Position numbers and translations under genes: made by a program. A stretch of 64,000 nt of DNA, taken from Dryocosmus kuriphilus (lineage: Eukaryota; Arthropoda; Insecta; Hymenoptera; Cynipidae). How positions within the stretch are numbered: the stretch's first letter is position 1; each line of letters starts with the position of its first letter. The notes beneath the pieces were generated by a model. It had not been told where the DNA came from, made no database searches, and saw only the letters and a program-made list of their open reading frames with translations. Below, in pieces: positions 45,513-55,719 of this stretch. The stretch is from contig CM076196.1 of the NCBI GenBank assembly GCA_038277395.1, positions 92,566,236 to 92,630,235 of the forward strand, read 5' to 3'.

Positions 45513-46097
45513 GCAAAAAAATGTCTCAGACAAAAGTTGCTTGGCTCTGAGGGGGACATGTTCTGGTGAACTTGCCTTTAAACTTGAATATGTTTTTTCA
45601 AGTTCATCTCAGGGTCAACGTTGTTTTTTAAATATGAACACCTATTTTTTATCGCGGATTCAGAATCTACGTAAAATTCTGCGTTTAAATGATGTATCAT
45701 GTGCGAAGTCCAAATGACCCCCACTCCATCAACAATGTCATTCAATGGTCAACGTTGTTTTTTGAATACTAAGACCTATTTTTGATCGTGCATTTGGAAT
45801 CTACCTGAAATTCTGCGTTCAAATGGTGCATCATGTCTATGCAGATGATCCATCATTGATACCACAAGGGGGAACCTGGGATCGAATTTATTTCTTCAAC
45901 ACTGTCCTAGTGTGGTTTCGGTTGTTTCTTGGTTCACACTGACCTAAGCAACCAAGGGGCTATGCCTCGGTAACAAGAGGACCCATCACTCACACAGTGT
46001 AAAGTAATGGCCCGCGGCTGCTTAAATTCAGAGCTTAAGCCTACCCACCATCTACTAGGTCTTACAGCCCCCAGGGAAAAGTTTGAAAGTATCAGTG

Positions 46098-46127
46098 ACG
46101 CGCGCGTGTGTGTGTGTGTGTGCGCGC
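46098..46127. repeat. Alternating purine-pyrimidine tract
   Basis: ACGCGCGCG then (TG)n then CGCGC: 30 bp strictly alternating, the kind of sequence that can adopt Z-DNA under supercoiling. It lies between the left arm and the transposase relic. Confidence 0.85.
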
Positions 46128-46165
46128 TTGCGGGTGTGTATGCGGATCTGTGTACTTCCATGTAT

Positions 46166-46387
46166 GGCTCAACCAACTAAGGCAGGATCGTGTAATGTTT
46201 CAGCCAATTAAGACAATATCGTGTAGAGATCCAGCCAGCTAAGGAGGATCGTGTAGAGATCCAGCCAGTTAAGAAAAGATCGTGTAGAAGTCCAGCCGGT
46301 TAAGGCAGGATCATGCAGAGATCTAGCCAGTTAAGACAAGATCGTGTAGAGGTCCAGCCAGTTAAGGCAAGATGTGTAAAGATACAT
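46166..46387. repeat. Minisatellite, about 31-bp unit, seven copies
   Basis: The unit is approximately ATCCAGCCAGTTAAG-RCARGATCGTGTAGAG with small variants. It is in direct orientation inside the transposon core, near the 3' side of the transposase relic. Confidence 0.9.
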
Positions 46388-46539
46388 CCATTTAATTGTG
46401 AATCAAATATTCAAAGTATCCAACATTATTTTCTAAACACAACTACAATCGACGACGAAAGTTATTCTGTACGTTTCTAAGCATTTAAGGAGTTATCGCT
46501 TCACAAGCTCTTGTAATTCTATTCATCATATTCATTGGT

Positions 46540-47240
46540 ATTGTTAGAGGTTGACTAAAAATAACATTTTTCACGTATCCGCACAAAAGGAAATCAAGTG
46601 GGCTTAAATATGGCGATCTAGGAGGCCATGCGATTGGTCCTGCTCAACCTATCCAACGATGTGGAAATTGCTGATTCAAGAACGTTCTTACAATACGAGC
46701 ATAGTGAGCAGGAGCACCTGAATGAGCACATGACGATACCAATGTGGACTTTCTGGTGACAAATAATGGCTATTGTGCGTATTCAAATTCCCGTTACTGA
46801 TGAATGTAGCTTCATCGCTGAAACAAACATTCCAAAAAAATCGGGATTTTCATCCAACATATCAACAGCCCATTTACAAAATTGTTCCCTGAGTAGATGA
46901 TCCTCTGGGCTTAATTCTTGTACCAGAGTAATGTGATAAGGATGGTACCTCCTACTTCTTATTCAATTTGACTCAAAGTGACATGCAAATTCCAGTGGAC
47001 CAAAGCCAAAACTGTAAGTAATCTTGGATCGTTATACTTTTGGAGTCTAGTACTTTGTCTCTGGCGATGCAGTAGAATATTCCGGGATTTTCTCTCAATG
47101 TTTATTACTGGTTGGGCAGTAGGATGGTATCGGTTGGGATATCTCTCGCCGTAAGTACGAGCAGTAAGTCTGTAATTCCTATTGTATTCACCTAATATTA
47201 TAAGCATGTCCACTACCTCATTTGGGGTGTAGTTAGCTAT
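46540..47240 (-). pseudogene. DDE transposase (DUF4817/Tc1-mariner-like), degraded
   Basis: Reading leftwards from about 47235: NYTPNEVVDMLIILGEYNRN, YGERYPNRYHPTAQ and RRQRQSTRLQKYNDP-like sequence form the N-terminal helix-turn-helix (DUF4817 type). Further on, HPYHITLVQELSPEDH and LREQFCKWAVDMLDENPDFF lead to the first catalytic Asp region. After frameshifts HNSHYW-like sequence is followed by stops, and the later Asp and Glu are not readable. Family is clear from the N-terminal half. The gene lies centrally between the inverted repeats. Confidence 0.7.
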
Positions 47241-47788
47241 TCTACATAAGAAGAAGTATTTTATAAAATTAATTAATTCTCAATAATTGCATTTTTCATA
47301 TAATATTCACATTAATGAGTAATTTTCACTTTGATAATAAGTTCGTTAAAACTCACCGTGTATTAATAATAATCAATGAAACATACTTATCCCTACTTAT
47401 TTGGGAAATCATTTGGAACCCGCACATGATACATCATCTGAACGTAGAATTTCACGTAGATTCGGAATCCGCAGTCAAAAATAGGTGTTACTATTCAAAA
47501 AACAACGTTAACCTTCAAAAGACCTTGGGGATGGGGTGGGTGTCATTTGGACACCGCACATGATGCATCAGTTGAACACAGAATTTCACGTAGATTCCGA
47601 ATCCACGACCAAAAATAGGTGTTCATACTTAAAAAACGCTGACCTTGAGGTGACATTGAAAAACTATGTTCAAGCTCAAAGGTCAACTAAACATATCACC
47701 CTCAAAGCCAAGCAACTATTGTCTGAAACATTTTTTCGCTACTCCTACTGATTTTTGAGATTCTCTACCGTCGAAGTTAAAATGGGAT

Positions 47789-47838
<50 letters not shown>

Positions 47839-47839
<1 letters not shown>

Positions 47840-48425
47840 GAGTTGTGTTCAAAAAGTAAGGTGACTTTTAATTTTTACGAAAAAATATTTATTTATTCAT
47901 CAATTATTATGTTGTCCCCTTCAAAGTAAGCCCCCTCAGATAGAACACACTTGTGCCAACGCTTCTTCCAATCCTGGAAGCGCTTCTGATAAGCACTTTT
48001 TGTATAGCCTTGAGTTCTTCCAACGATGCATTCTTCATCTCCTCAAACGTTGCAAATCTCCGTCCTTTCATGGGTCTCTTCAGTTTTCGAACGGGAAAAG
48101 GTCGCAGGGGGCCAAATCCGGCGAATATGGTAGCTGAGGCATGATTGTGGTTTTGTTTTTGGCCAAAAAGTCACGCACAAGCAACGATGAGTGAGCAGGT
48201 GCATTGCCGTGATGGAAAAGCGATGAATAGTTTCTCCAAAATTCCGGAAGTTTTTGTCGTATTGCTCCTCGCAAGCGGCGCATAACTTCAAGGTAATACT
48301 CCTTATTGACCGTGCGACCTTGTGGCAAGAACTTTTGATGTACTACGCCACGGTAATCAAAGAAAACAGCTAGCAAAACCTTGACATTTGATCGAACTTG
48401 ACGTGCTTTTTTCGGCCTTGGCTTG
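47839..48425 (-). pseudogene. Mariner transposase, C-terminal half, inactivated
   Basis: The element begins after a TA at the end of a TA repeat, with the inverted-repeat end CGAGTTGTGTTCAAAAAGTA. The frame from 48425 reads VLLAVFFDYRGVVHQKFLPQ (first Asp), LFHHGNAPAHSSLLV where the usual second Asp (HDNA) is Gly, and PYSPDLAPCDLFPFEN with the third Asp. A frameshift near 48080 then leads to MKGRRFATFEEMKNAS and a stop at 47907-47909. The upstream half is gone; Gypsy LTR sequence starts at 48427. Confidence 0.88.
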
Positions 48426-48878
48426 TTATTCTCACATAATTCCTATAATATCTTCTGGGCTTGATACAGTTACTAATAAACCGTCAATTTTATTTTGCAT
48501 ATTTAATGTTACTTGAGTGTTATCGCTTTTCGTATCGTAATGAATTATCGTTTCTTATCGTTTAGGCTTTGAAAGTATTTTAGTTTGTGAAAGCTCGAGT
48601 TCGGGGCTATGGACAATTAGCCTGGTGGCCCCTGTATGTTTGTTACCCGAATGTGCTGTCGAGGTAATGGATAATTAGCCTGGTGGCCCTCGTTTGCTTA
48701 TTACCCGATTGGCGTTCGAGTTTGTGATTTGTTTGAAATATTTTAGAGATTGGTTTAAACTGCCTTTCTGAAGGCTAACCCACGCGCTATTGAATGTCTT
48801 TTATTTTTATCTTCGTGCGAGGCCCTAAAGATCAATATCTATCATTAAGTAAATGGTCGCGTCACGCTCCGTAGATTC

Positions 48879-51230
48879 TTGGGGGAAATGGGAACAGCTG
48901 TTCAGGATTCATTGCAGGAATTAAGAAGCCGTGTCGTTAGGTCTCTGCCAAACACCGCTTCTGTTCCGGAGTTGGCCGATAAACCGGTAAATAGGATGGG
49001 TGACAAACCTCTACCCACAGATTTCCGGGACCCGGTAAACGAACTATTACACCGAGAATTGACGCTGGGCAACGCCCTCTTCTCGCGCAGTCAAAGTGAG
49101 GCGGATCTCTATGACGATCTCATGACCGCTGCTAGGAGAGTAGCTTCCCCGTCTACTTTCAATAATACGGGCCACGGTATGGGCTGGGATCACGAGGTAC
49201 TTAGGACTTACATGTATTCGGACGTGATGGAGGTTCCCGTGATTAGCACTTGTGTCCTTTCGGTGTCATGTTATCCGTGTCCAATAATGATGTCATAACC
49301 TCATATTCCCAGGACTAATCCCTGGCTATGTCCGCAGCTAGCGGAAGTTTCATACTTGTACTCGCGAATATTTAGTAAGTATTCGTCAGTTGCTAGCCTT
49401 GGGGCTAGAGAAAGGTGGAGTCCACCCCTCAATTCGCTCACTATGACTAGTAATGCTCCAAATATTGAAAGGGAGCCGGTCGACTCACGAGTCGAACTCT
49501 CTCGTGAGGGGGAGTTGACAAATATCCTCAGTCACACCATGAAATTAACGGAGCCGTTCCAAAGAATTACAATTCCTCTCAGTTATGGTTCGAGGAATCA
49601 CAGACTTCATTGTCCTTATTGCTACCTCAGAACTCGGCAGCGGTATCCGGTCAATTAAGTCGGAATGAAACAGGATTAGGGAATACCCAATTCGCACCTT
49701 TCTCGCAATACGTGGATTTCCGGTTGAATTCAAGCGTCGTGTCTGACGGGCAAACAAGTTGTCAAGTTATAAATAATAGGGAGACCCGTGAGATCTCTCC
49801 ACTCAGGGTTTGACTTTGGAAGGGAACTTCTTATAGGGGTTCACAATTCACAGCTTCAAGGACTCTTACGTCAGGCACGACAATCTCGAATGCCCCGACC
49901 TGATCTTTCGCGTCATCACCACCTTATTCAAATCCAGGGCTAGTTTCAACAAGCGCAGTATTGCCAAATTATTCGACAGTCTTCGTGCCACTGAATCTCA
50001 GTGGAGAAAGTAGGTCTTCTAGCCCCCAGCAGCGGCGCCATCGCTCATTTCACAGATCTTTAGACCAGATTGTTAGTAATTGGGGAATAATATTTACAGG
50101 TGACAATGAGACGAGCACGGAAAATTTCCTAAGACAACTAGAGGTGGGGCGGTTGGTTTCTGGATTAAGGGATAAGGAACTGATGACAGGAATCCCATTT
50201 ATTCTTGATAAGTTGCCATTACAGTGGTTCCGGGAAAATTCGCATGCCTGGTCAAGTGGCAACATTTCAGATCCTCTTTTCTCCGAATGTATGGGGACAT
50301 CAATTATCAGTGGCGCCTGAAAGAACAGGTAGTCTCGCGATATCAGGGTCCGGATGAAAGGACTTCCGACTTCTTAATCTGCTTGCAGGGTCTCTATCTA
50401 AAGTTCCCACGCCCCGCCACAATGAAATAACAAATCAATAGGGCATATCGGAATTTAAGGCCTGATTTTCAAAGGTCGATTCGTCGTTTCGAATTCGCTG
50501 ACTACAGTCAGCTTGCTTTGCTAGCCACCAACGTCGAGCGAATTACTAGCTCCGATAGGGGGAATAGAGTACCACCTAGTCCGGAGGAATCATTCTTCCC
50601 TGAGTTGGCCTATTCTAAGAAACAGGGACAAATCGATGGATCAGTTGCAAGTATTAGCGTCAGCACCCTGAGCGGTAATTCTAAATCGCTCGAGGCTCTC
50701 ATTGGTAATCTGACTAAAATAATGGATAGAATAAAGACTAAATTATCAGCAGAGGGGAAACCACGATCGAATGGTGGCGACTCCAATCAAACGAATAATA
50801 ATAGAAATTCCTCTAAAAAGGGTACCAATCAGAGTCAGGAGAGGAAGAATTCATCCTCCACTCCTTCCAATAATACGAAAGGGGGAAGCCCGCCTAAGAA
50901 AAGAGTACAACCTAAGTCTGAGCCACCTTGCTTTAATTGTTCAGGGGATGACCATACTTGGCGTCATTGTAAAGATGGTTGGGTCAAATTTTGTCATAAT
51001 TGTGGTAAACAGGGTTTTTATTCAGAAAATCATCCTGATTCTACCCAGAGGTTATCTTCGGAAACTCAGCCTGATTTAAGTCAAAATAAATTTAAATCTA
51101 CTTCAGAGTCGGGGAATGTATGCTCCCCTGCTTCAATCATGAATCGTGCTACGGAAATTCATCTTCCTAATCGCTCTAAAACCTCAATATTTCCCTCAAA
51201 ATCTCATCTATCTCTCAACTCCATACTTAT
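48879..51230 (+). pseudogene. gag: gag of the third Gypsy family, frameshifted
   Basis: It opens LQELRSRVVRSLPN and is Ser-rich to 49298. Further pieces are 49356-49658, 49961-50320 (capsid: NFLRQLEVGRLVSGLRDKEL, ILDKLPLQWFRENSHAW), then 50224-50430 (LKEQVVSRYQGPDERTSDFL) and 50518-51285. Two zinc knuckles follow: CFNCSGDDHTWRHCKDG fits CCHC, and FCHNCGKQGFYSENHPD keeps C-C-H but lacks the last Cys. Capsid and knuckles identify Gag, and the frame changes show decay. Confidence 0.78.
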
Positions 51231-51640
51231 GGATTTCTCAGAGGGTCGTGGATCGAGAAGTCAGATAAATACAACTTCACGGTAGTGACTGACCCCAGCA
51301 GTCTCCGTTGGCTTTACAAACTTAAGAATCGGACGGGCAAATTAGCACGCTAGGCTCTAGAACTCCTAGAATATACTTTCGAAATCCTACATAGGAAGGG
51401 GATCATGCACCAAATGCTGAATGCATTGTCCCGTATGTTCGAAGATGAAGAAGTAGACGGAATTGCGGCCATTCTGCCTCTTGAGGATTACTGGTATGCC
51501 CGGACGCGAGAGGTTTTGTTGAAATCGCCTGCGAAGTACCATGAATGGATGGCGGTGAACGGGGAGTTATGGAAATATCGTAACAACCTGTTACTCGAGG
51601 ACTCTGTCGATGATTACGATGCCTAGAAATTGATGGTTCC
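51231..51640 (+). pseudogene. pol: RNase H end of pol, joined directly to gag
   Basis: DFSEGRGSRSQINTTSR runs to a stop at 51283-51285. In the next frame FTVVTDPSSLRWLYKLKN and the closing RKGIMHQMLNALSRMFEDEE follow. Everything between the Gag zinc knuckles and this point (protease and RT) is missing, so an internal deletion has its breakpoint at about 51225. Confidence 0.75.
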
Positions 51641-52140
51641 TAAGAACCTACAATCAGTACTCATACAAGGAGTGCATTGTATGCCGGAGGGTGGTAATTT
51701 GGGCAAGGATAAGACTTACTATCGCGCAGCGATCCGTTATTATTGTCTCAATCCCGGGGACTCATGAGTCATTGAATTGTTCAAGAACCTTGGAGGGTAG
51801 TAGCCACTGACATCATGGGCCCATTTCTTCGTACCAAGAAGGGTCACGGATATCTACTAATGTTCCAGGACGTACTATTCAAGCTTTCATGGGTTTAGAA
51901 ATAACTCGTTGGGGAACGCCCAAGATGCTCCACTCAGATAGTGGCACTGAACTCAACAATAGGGTCGCGAACGTGCTGGCTGTCGAATTCGGAATGCACC
52001 ATTCCTTCACGCCCGTATGTCATCACCAAGCGAACACAGTCGAAAGAACCAATAGGGTTCCGAAGACGCTGATCCACTCATTCATTGACCAGGACCACAG
52101 AAACTGGGATCACTTACACTACGTCACCGCATAGTACGAA
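51640..52140 (+). pseudogene. pol: Integrase part of pol
   Basis: WRVVATDIMGPFLRTKKGHG (first Asp, about 51796-51855), then TPKMLHSDSGTELNNRVANV (second Asp) and HHQANTVERTNRV with the catalytic Glu. All three catalytic residues are present, in separate frames. The segment between the first and second Asp is shortened. Sequence ends at about 52140. Confidence 0.78.
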
Positions 52141-52495
52141 TAAGGTAACCAATCTTTTTTATTTTCTTGTCAATTACAAGAATTAGCTACTAAAATATTC
52201 ACTTCAATTAATTTAGCAATGAAAGTGGGCCATGTGAAGTACGATCAGAATTCGTTTATATTTTTCTTGTTTTATTCACTCATTCAGTAATTATCTTACT
52301 CCTTTCATTTGTTGTTTGATACACCTGAACATGTCGGTGAATATCACCTTGGATCTGGCGATTGACGAGTTAGTGAGGAGTCCGCGAACTAAATTCTCTT
52401 GTTGTTCTTGATTCACACCAATCCAAGTTTGACAGCGGTGAGCCACATTGTTTCTTCTCGCCCAAGTAGGTCGAACCTTGTCAGGGGGGAGCTCT
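52141..52495. other. Unassigned stretch between Gypsy remnant and R1 repeat
   Basis: No LTR end or other feature recognised; a 76-codon minus-strand frame (52291-52521) has no known motif. Confidence 0.5.
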
Positions 52496-53179
52496 GACCG
52501 GATAATTGATTCCCCTAACAATATAACCTAAAAAATCGATTAAAATCATTTGATTTATGGGGAAAAGCCAGTAAAGACTTTAGTCAATTTCAATATCTGC
52601 AAATAGTCGATCATAGTCACGACTAAAAATAAGCCAGCGTGGACATGACTCAATTCAACTATTCTGCTTACTTTATATTTTATAACAACATCGAATGCTT
52701 ACTTGCAAAATCTTATAATACTACTTATGTAAATTTAAGCTCTCTGGTAAGATTTGGAGGTTAACGATCCTCAAATAATAAACTCGACGACAAAAGATCC
52801 AAGGGTTTCCATAAATTTTTTATTATACGATCGTTGATAGGTTCCGCGTACTTTAGAATCTTTTTCATGTACCACCATCATTCTGTAGAGGGAATGCCTC
52901 CCACACACGGCGAAAAGGTAGAGAAAGCGACACACCTGGACGGAAGTCGGTTTATCGAGAGAACACAGTATCGCGGGCCCGGCTCTGATACATACAGATG
53001 GAAAAGAATCCCGTCTGTTCAAGAATTTCGGGGTCGGAGAAGAACTTCGACACTTTAGTCAATGTCGCTATGATAGATGTAAACAATGGTGGCAGACGCG
53101 TTCCGGCGTGACTTCAAGACCAAGTGTCTTGTGCCAACTTTAAAATTAGGAGTCTCCGATTGGCCTGTACCGACTCTAA
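52496..53179 (+). repeat. Dispersed repeat R1, copy C, left half
   Basis: From GGATAATTGATTCCCCTAAC to ACCGACTCTAA, it matches copy B directly and copy A in inverse. The minus strand carries the R1 frame (VQVCRFLYLFAVCGRHSLYR) with a frameshift before the shared stop at 52761-52763. It is interrupted at 53180 by a LINE and continues at 54928. Confidence 0.85.
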
Positions 53180-53227
53180 AGTTTTTTTTTTTTTTTTTTT
53201 TTGATGAGGAGGAGGTGGAAATCATGT

Positions 53228-54400
53228 TTACCTCCTACCCTCGATAGACGATGACCTCGGAATCTGCTTTCGCATTTCTTCAGGATGACTGCCTGTGGGC
53301 GCACTGCGCTGCACTCCGGCGTAGTCCTCTGACCAGTTTCCGACCTTGAGGTTTTCGAACTGCTCGGAAATGATGTAGATGTCCGCTCCTTTTTCTTCCG
53401 CTAATCTGAAAATTAGGTCTTGGGCCAGTCTACAGTGGCTCAGGTTGCCCTGCAGTAAATACCCTCTTCGATTGCGGTTGTTCGCCTCTCGTTCGGCTTC
53501 TATGTAAGCCATGCATTTTGCCGAACCAACTAATTTATCATCAACCGTACCGACTTTCCTTGTCGCACATAGACGGCATTTTGAGTTCTTTTTACACTCT
53601 GCCGACTTTCTTCCCTCAGTTCCACATTTTCAGCATGTTCCGCCTATATTTTCTATCGCCTTTTTTAAGGTTTCTCCAAATTTACATTTGTTTTCTGCAG
53701 TCGCGCCAAGTTCCAGCAGAACGTTCCCCTCTCGCATCTTCTTGATCGCCTTTATAACGACGTCCATTTCTTCAGGTATTACCTTGTCTCTCATAATTTT
53801 CGCCACATCCGCGTAGTTTCATCCATCGGCGGGTTTTATCACAACCGCTTCAAGACGGGCTCTTCGTGTTTTTCTCCCGATACTCTTCATTTATTTATCT
53901 AAGGATTCGTCGCCTTCCGTTTACTTCACCTTCTTTTTTCTACGTTCTCTCACCTTTATCGAATTTGTTGCTGGTTCCATTGACCTTTTTAGTGGTCTCA
54001 ATGATTGCCCTCCGTTGGGACTCGGTGTATTTGATGCTTGCATCTTTCTCTTGTTTTCCATGAGTGGGGTATTTTAATTGCTGTCATCACGCCTTACAAA
54101 TCCTTGCCGCGTTTCTTTACTGATTACTCGAACATCAGCCCTCGCACTCTTTCATTTCTCTCTCTACGTCCTTGCCATCTTCAATTCCAAGATGACAGCC
54201 GCCACTCCACATTTGATTATTACCTATTGAGTGTTTCTCACCTTTTCGCGTGCCTCGTTAGTCCTTTCCAATGCTAGAAAGACTTCATCGAGGCATTCTG
54301 TCTCTTGCTTCTCATAATCCGCTGCCAATTTCTCCAGCGCTGACTCGCGTAGTGTAGTGCTGTCAGTCCATTTTTATATGTCCGTATTCATAGCCCAATC
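53228..54400 (-). pseudogene. LINE ORF1 (Gag-like) end and ORF2 endonuclease start
   Basis: Near 53600, ECKKNSKCRLCATRKVGTVD and GSAKCMAY form the Cys-rich end of a LINE Gag. The same frame runs on into GYLLQGNLSHCRLAQDLIFR and GADIYIISEQFENLKVGNWS, the opening of an APE-type endonuclease, where Asn and Glu (QGN, SEQ) are conserved active-site positions. After 53340 it changes to sequence probably from the far end of the element. N-terminal ORF1 is frameshifted. It resembles R1/Loa-type LINEs. Confidence 0.72.
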
Positions 54401-54712
54401 TTCATTTTTATTACCATACAAATTCTTAGAAGCCATAAAGATTCTTGTCCAACGCATCTTGCGTAATGGAGCGGGCCTAAATAGGTAGAACGGGTTAACC
54501 CTACGACCGCATTCCTAACCCAGTTTCCTGAGGACCAGCCTTCGTTTAGCCAGCCCCGGGATACACGGACGGAACTGACTGGCCCGAAGCACTGCAGGTT
54601 CCGATCCCTACAGCCACTATGCACTCCGTGATTAACGGCCCGGAGGGGCTGGATTCCTGATACACGGCCCTAGCTTTCATCTTGTCACAGCAAGCTCACA
54701 TCAGCCCCAGCC

Positions 54713-54739
54713 CCACGTCGGGCGGAAGACCCGACGTGG
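54713..54739. repeat. 10-bp hairpin in the LINE 5' region
   Basis: CCACGTCGGG and CCCGACGTGG flank a 7-nt loop. Lies downstream of the ribozyme candidate in the LINE's 5' untranslated region. Confidence 0.85.
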
Positions 54740-54789
54740 TTCAGGACACTCGCAGTGGGCCGCGACTTTAAATGATCATGTGTTTGGTC

Positions 54790-54916
54790 CTCGGGACACA
54801 TTTTAATTTGACACTATCCTCTGTTTCCAGCGAGCATTCCCCTATCTGGCACCCGAGGATGCGCCAAGTAGGGGTGACACCTCCCCTGCACCGCTGATGT
54901 CCGCGGTAGTCCTTGG
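54790..54916 (-). ncRNA. Candidate HDV-like self-cleaving ribozyme at the LINE 5' end
   Basis: The LINE's first transcribed bases, CCAAGGACTACC, begin exactly at the target-duplication border. About 50 nt later CTACTTGG can pair with them (CCAAG/CTTGG plus one more pair after a mismatch: P1). Just before that, AGGGG-(8 nt)-CCCCT forms P3. After P1, GCATCCTC pairs with GGGGAATGC (P4). P2 and the catalytic strand are less clear. HDV-like ribozymes at 5' ends are known for several insect LINE clades. Not tested by folding software. Confidence 0.45.
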
Positions 54917-54927
54917 ACCGACTCTAA

Positions 54928-55648
54928 CATTAAGAAACGCAGTTCGACTGTGCCAGGGTTGGTTCGTGCATGGCACGAAACTTGATATCCCAGCTGTGAC
55001 ATTAGCTATGGACCTAAAATAATGTGCTTGCGCGTGACGTGCGCGAGAACATCAGCTGAGGCGGGCATGCGCACACTGCGCGTTTCAACCCACCTGGAGC
55101 CTCATTTTTAGTCACATTTTTAGTGATCGTACGGAGCAATGAGCAGACAAGGAAGCTTCAGTGTTCGACGGAGACTGCCAGGTGGGTAACACTATTAAAC
55201 TCGTAATATTTCTCTTGAGATTCGCCCTTCAGGCTCGCTGTGAAAAATATAGAGAAAAGTCTGGTATCGGTAAAAGTGTAATCCATGTGATGGCTACCGG
55301 GGACGCTTCAGCCGAAGGTATCATTCCAAATGAAAAAGTTGCAAACATTACTCAATGTAAATTGCGTCTTACTCATTGATCCAAATAATAAAATGTATCA
55401 TGCCAATTTGTTAAAAACTATTCAGTGATCATAATTTCACCCTCAACAGCGTCACTTCTTACTCCTACACTCTATCGCGAAAGTGGGGCTGGCTTCGGGA
55501 AATCTAAAATCAAGGTGTAAAAGCTAAATTCAATGTTTGATAATTTTAAAAAACTACCTGGCGTCCTTCAGGCAAATCCTTTATCATTAACTTTCTTAAG
55601 TGAAATAATGGTGTGCAAATAAAAATTTAAACTAGTAGCGAAAAGGCC

Positions 55649-55655
<7 letters not shown>
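54928..55655 (+). repeat. Dispersed repeat R1, copy C, right half
   Basis: Continues the copy beyond the LINE. It matches 18650-19340 in inverse (GTTTCAACCCACCTGG, CGCGAAAGTGGGGCTGGCTT) and ends GGCCATTATAATATATA at a 60-bp TA tract. A 72-codon plus frame at 55161-55379 has no recognised domain. Confidence 0.82.

Positions 55656-55719
<64 letters not shown>

Larger units (their letters stand above)
45515..47740 (-). mobile_element. DDE transposon with long tandem-unit terminal inverted repeats
   Basis: The left arm 45515-45870 and right arm 47390-47740 are inverted copies of about 350 bp. They start AAAAAAATGTCTCAGACAA on the left and, on the opposite strand, GAAAAAATGTTTCAGACAA on the right. 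Each arm contains two tandem units of about 130 bp (anchor ATTCTGCGTTCAAATGGTGC). The core holds a decayed transposase on the minus strand and a minisatellite. Target duplication could not be read with certainty. Confidence 0.75.
48427..52140 (+). mobile_element. Gypsy element of the third family, 5'-truncated LTR and no RT
   Basis: LTR remnant (48427-48864, matching 34755-35283 with deletions), then gag, then directly RNase H and integrase. Protease and RT are deleted. No 3' LTR is found before 52496. The primer site is also absent here: CGCTCCGTAGATTC follows the LTR end, so sequence was lost on both sides. Confidence 0.8.
53180..54916 (-). mobile_element. LINE inserted in R1, 5' complete, internally deleted
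   Basis: The flanks are an 11-bp target duplication ACCGACTCTAA (53169-53179 and 54917-54927). The 3' end is an A tail (22 Ts on the plus strand after AG, 53182-53203) preceded by TGATGA-like sequence. The body has a GC-rich 5' region, an ORF1 relic with zinc-knuckle end and only the first 50 or so residues of the endonuclease, then the 3' tail. Most of ORF2, including RT, is deleted. Confidence 0.85.

Noticed and set aside
46166..46387. CRISPR-like array of about 31-bp repeats
   Set aside because: Units are contiguous, without unique spacers, in a eukaryotic transposon; it is a minisatellite.
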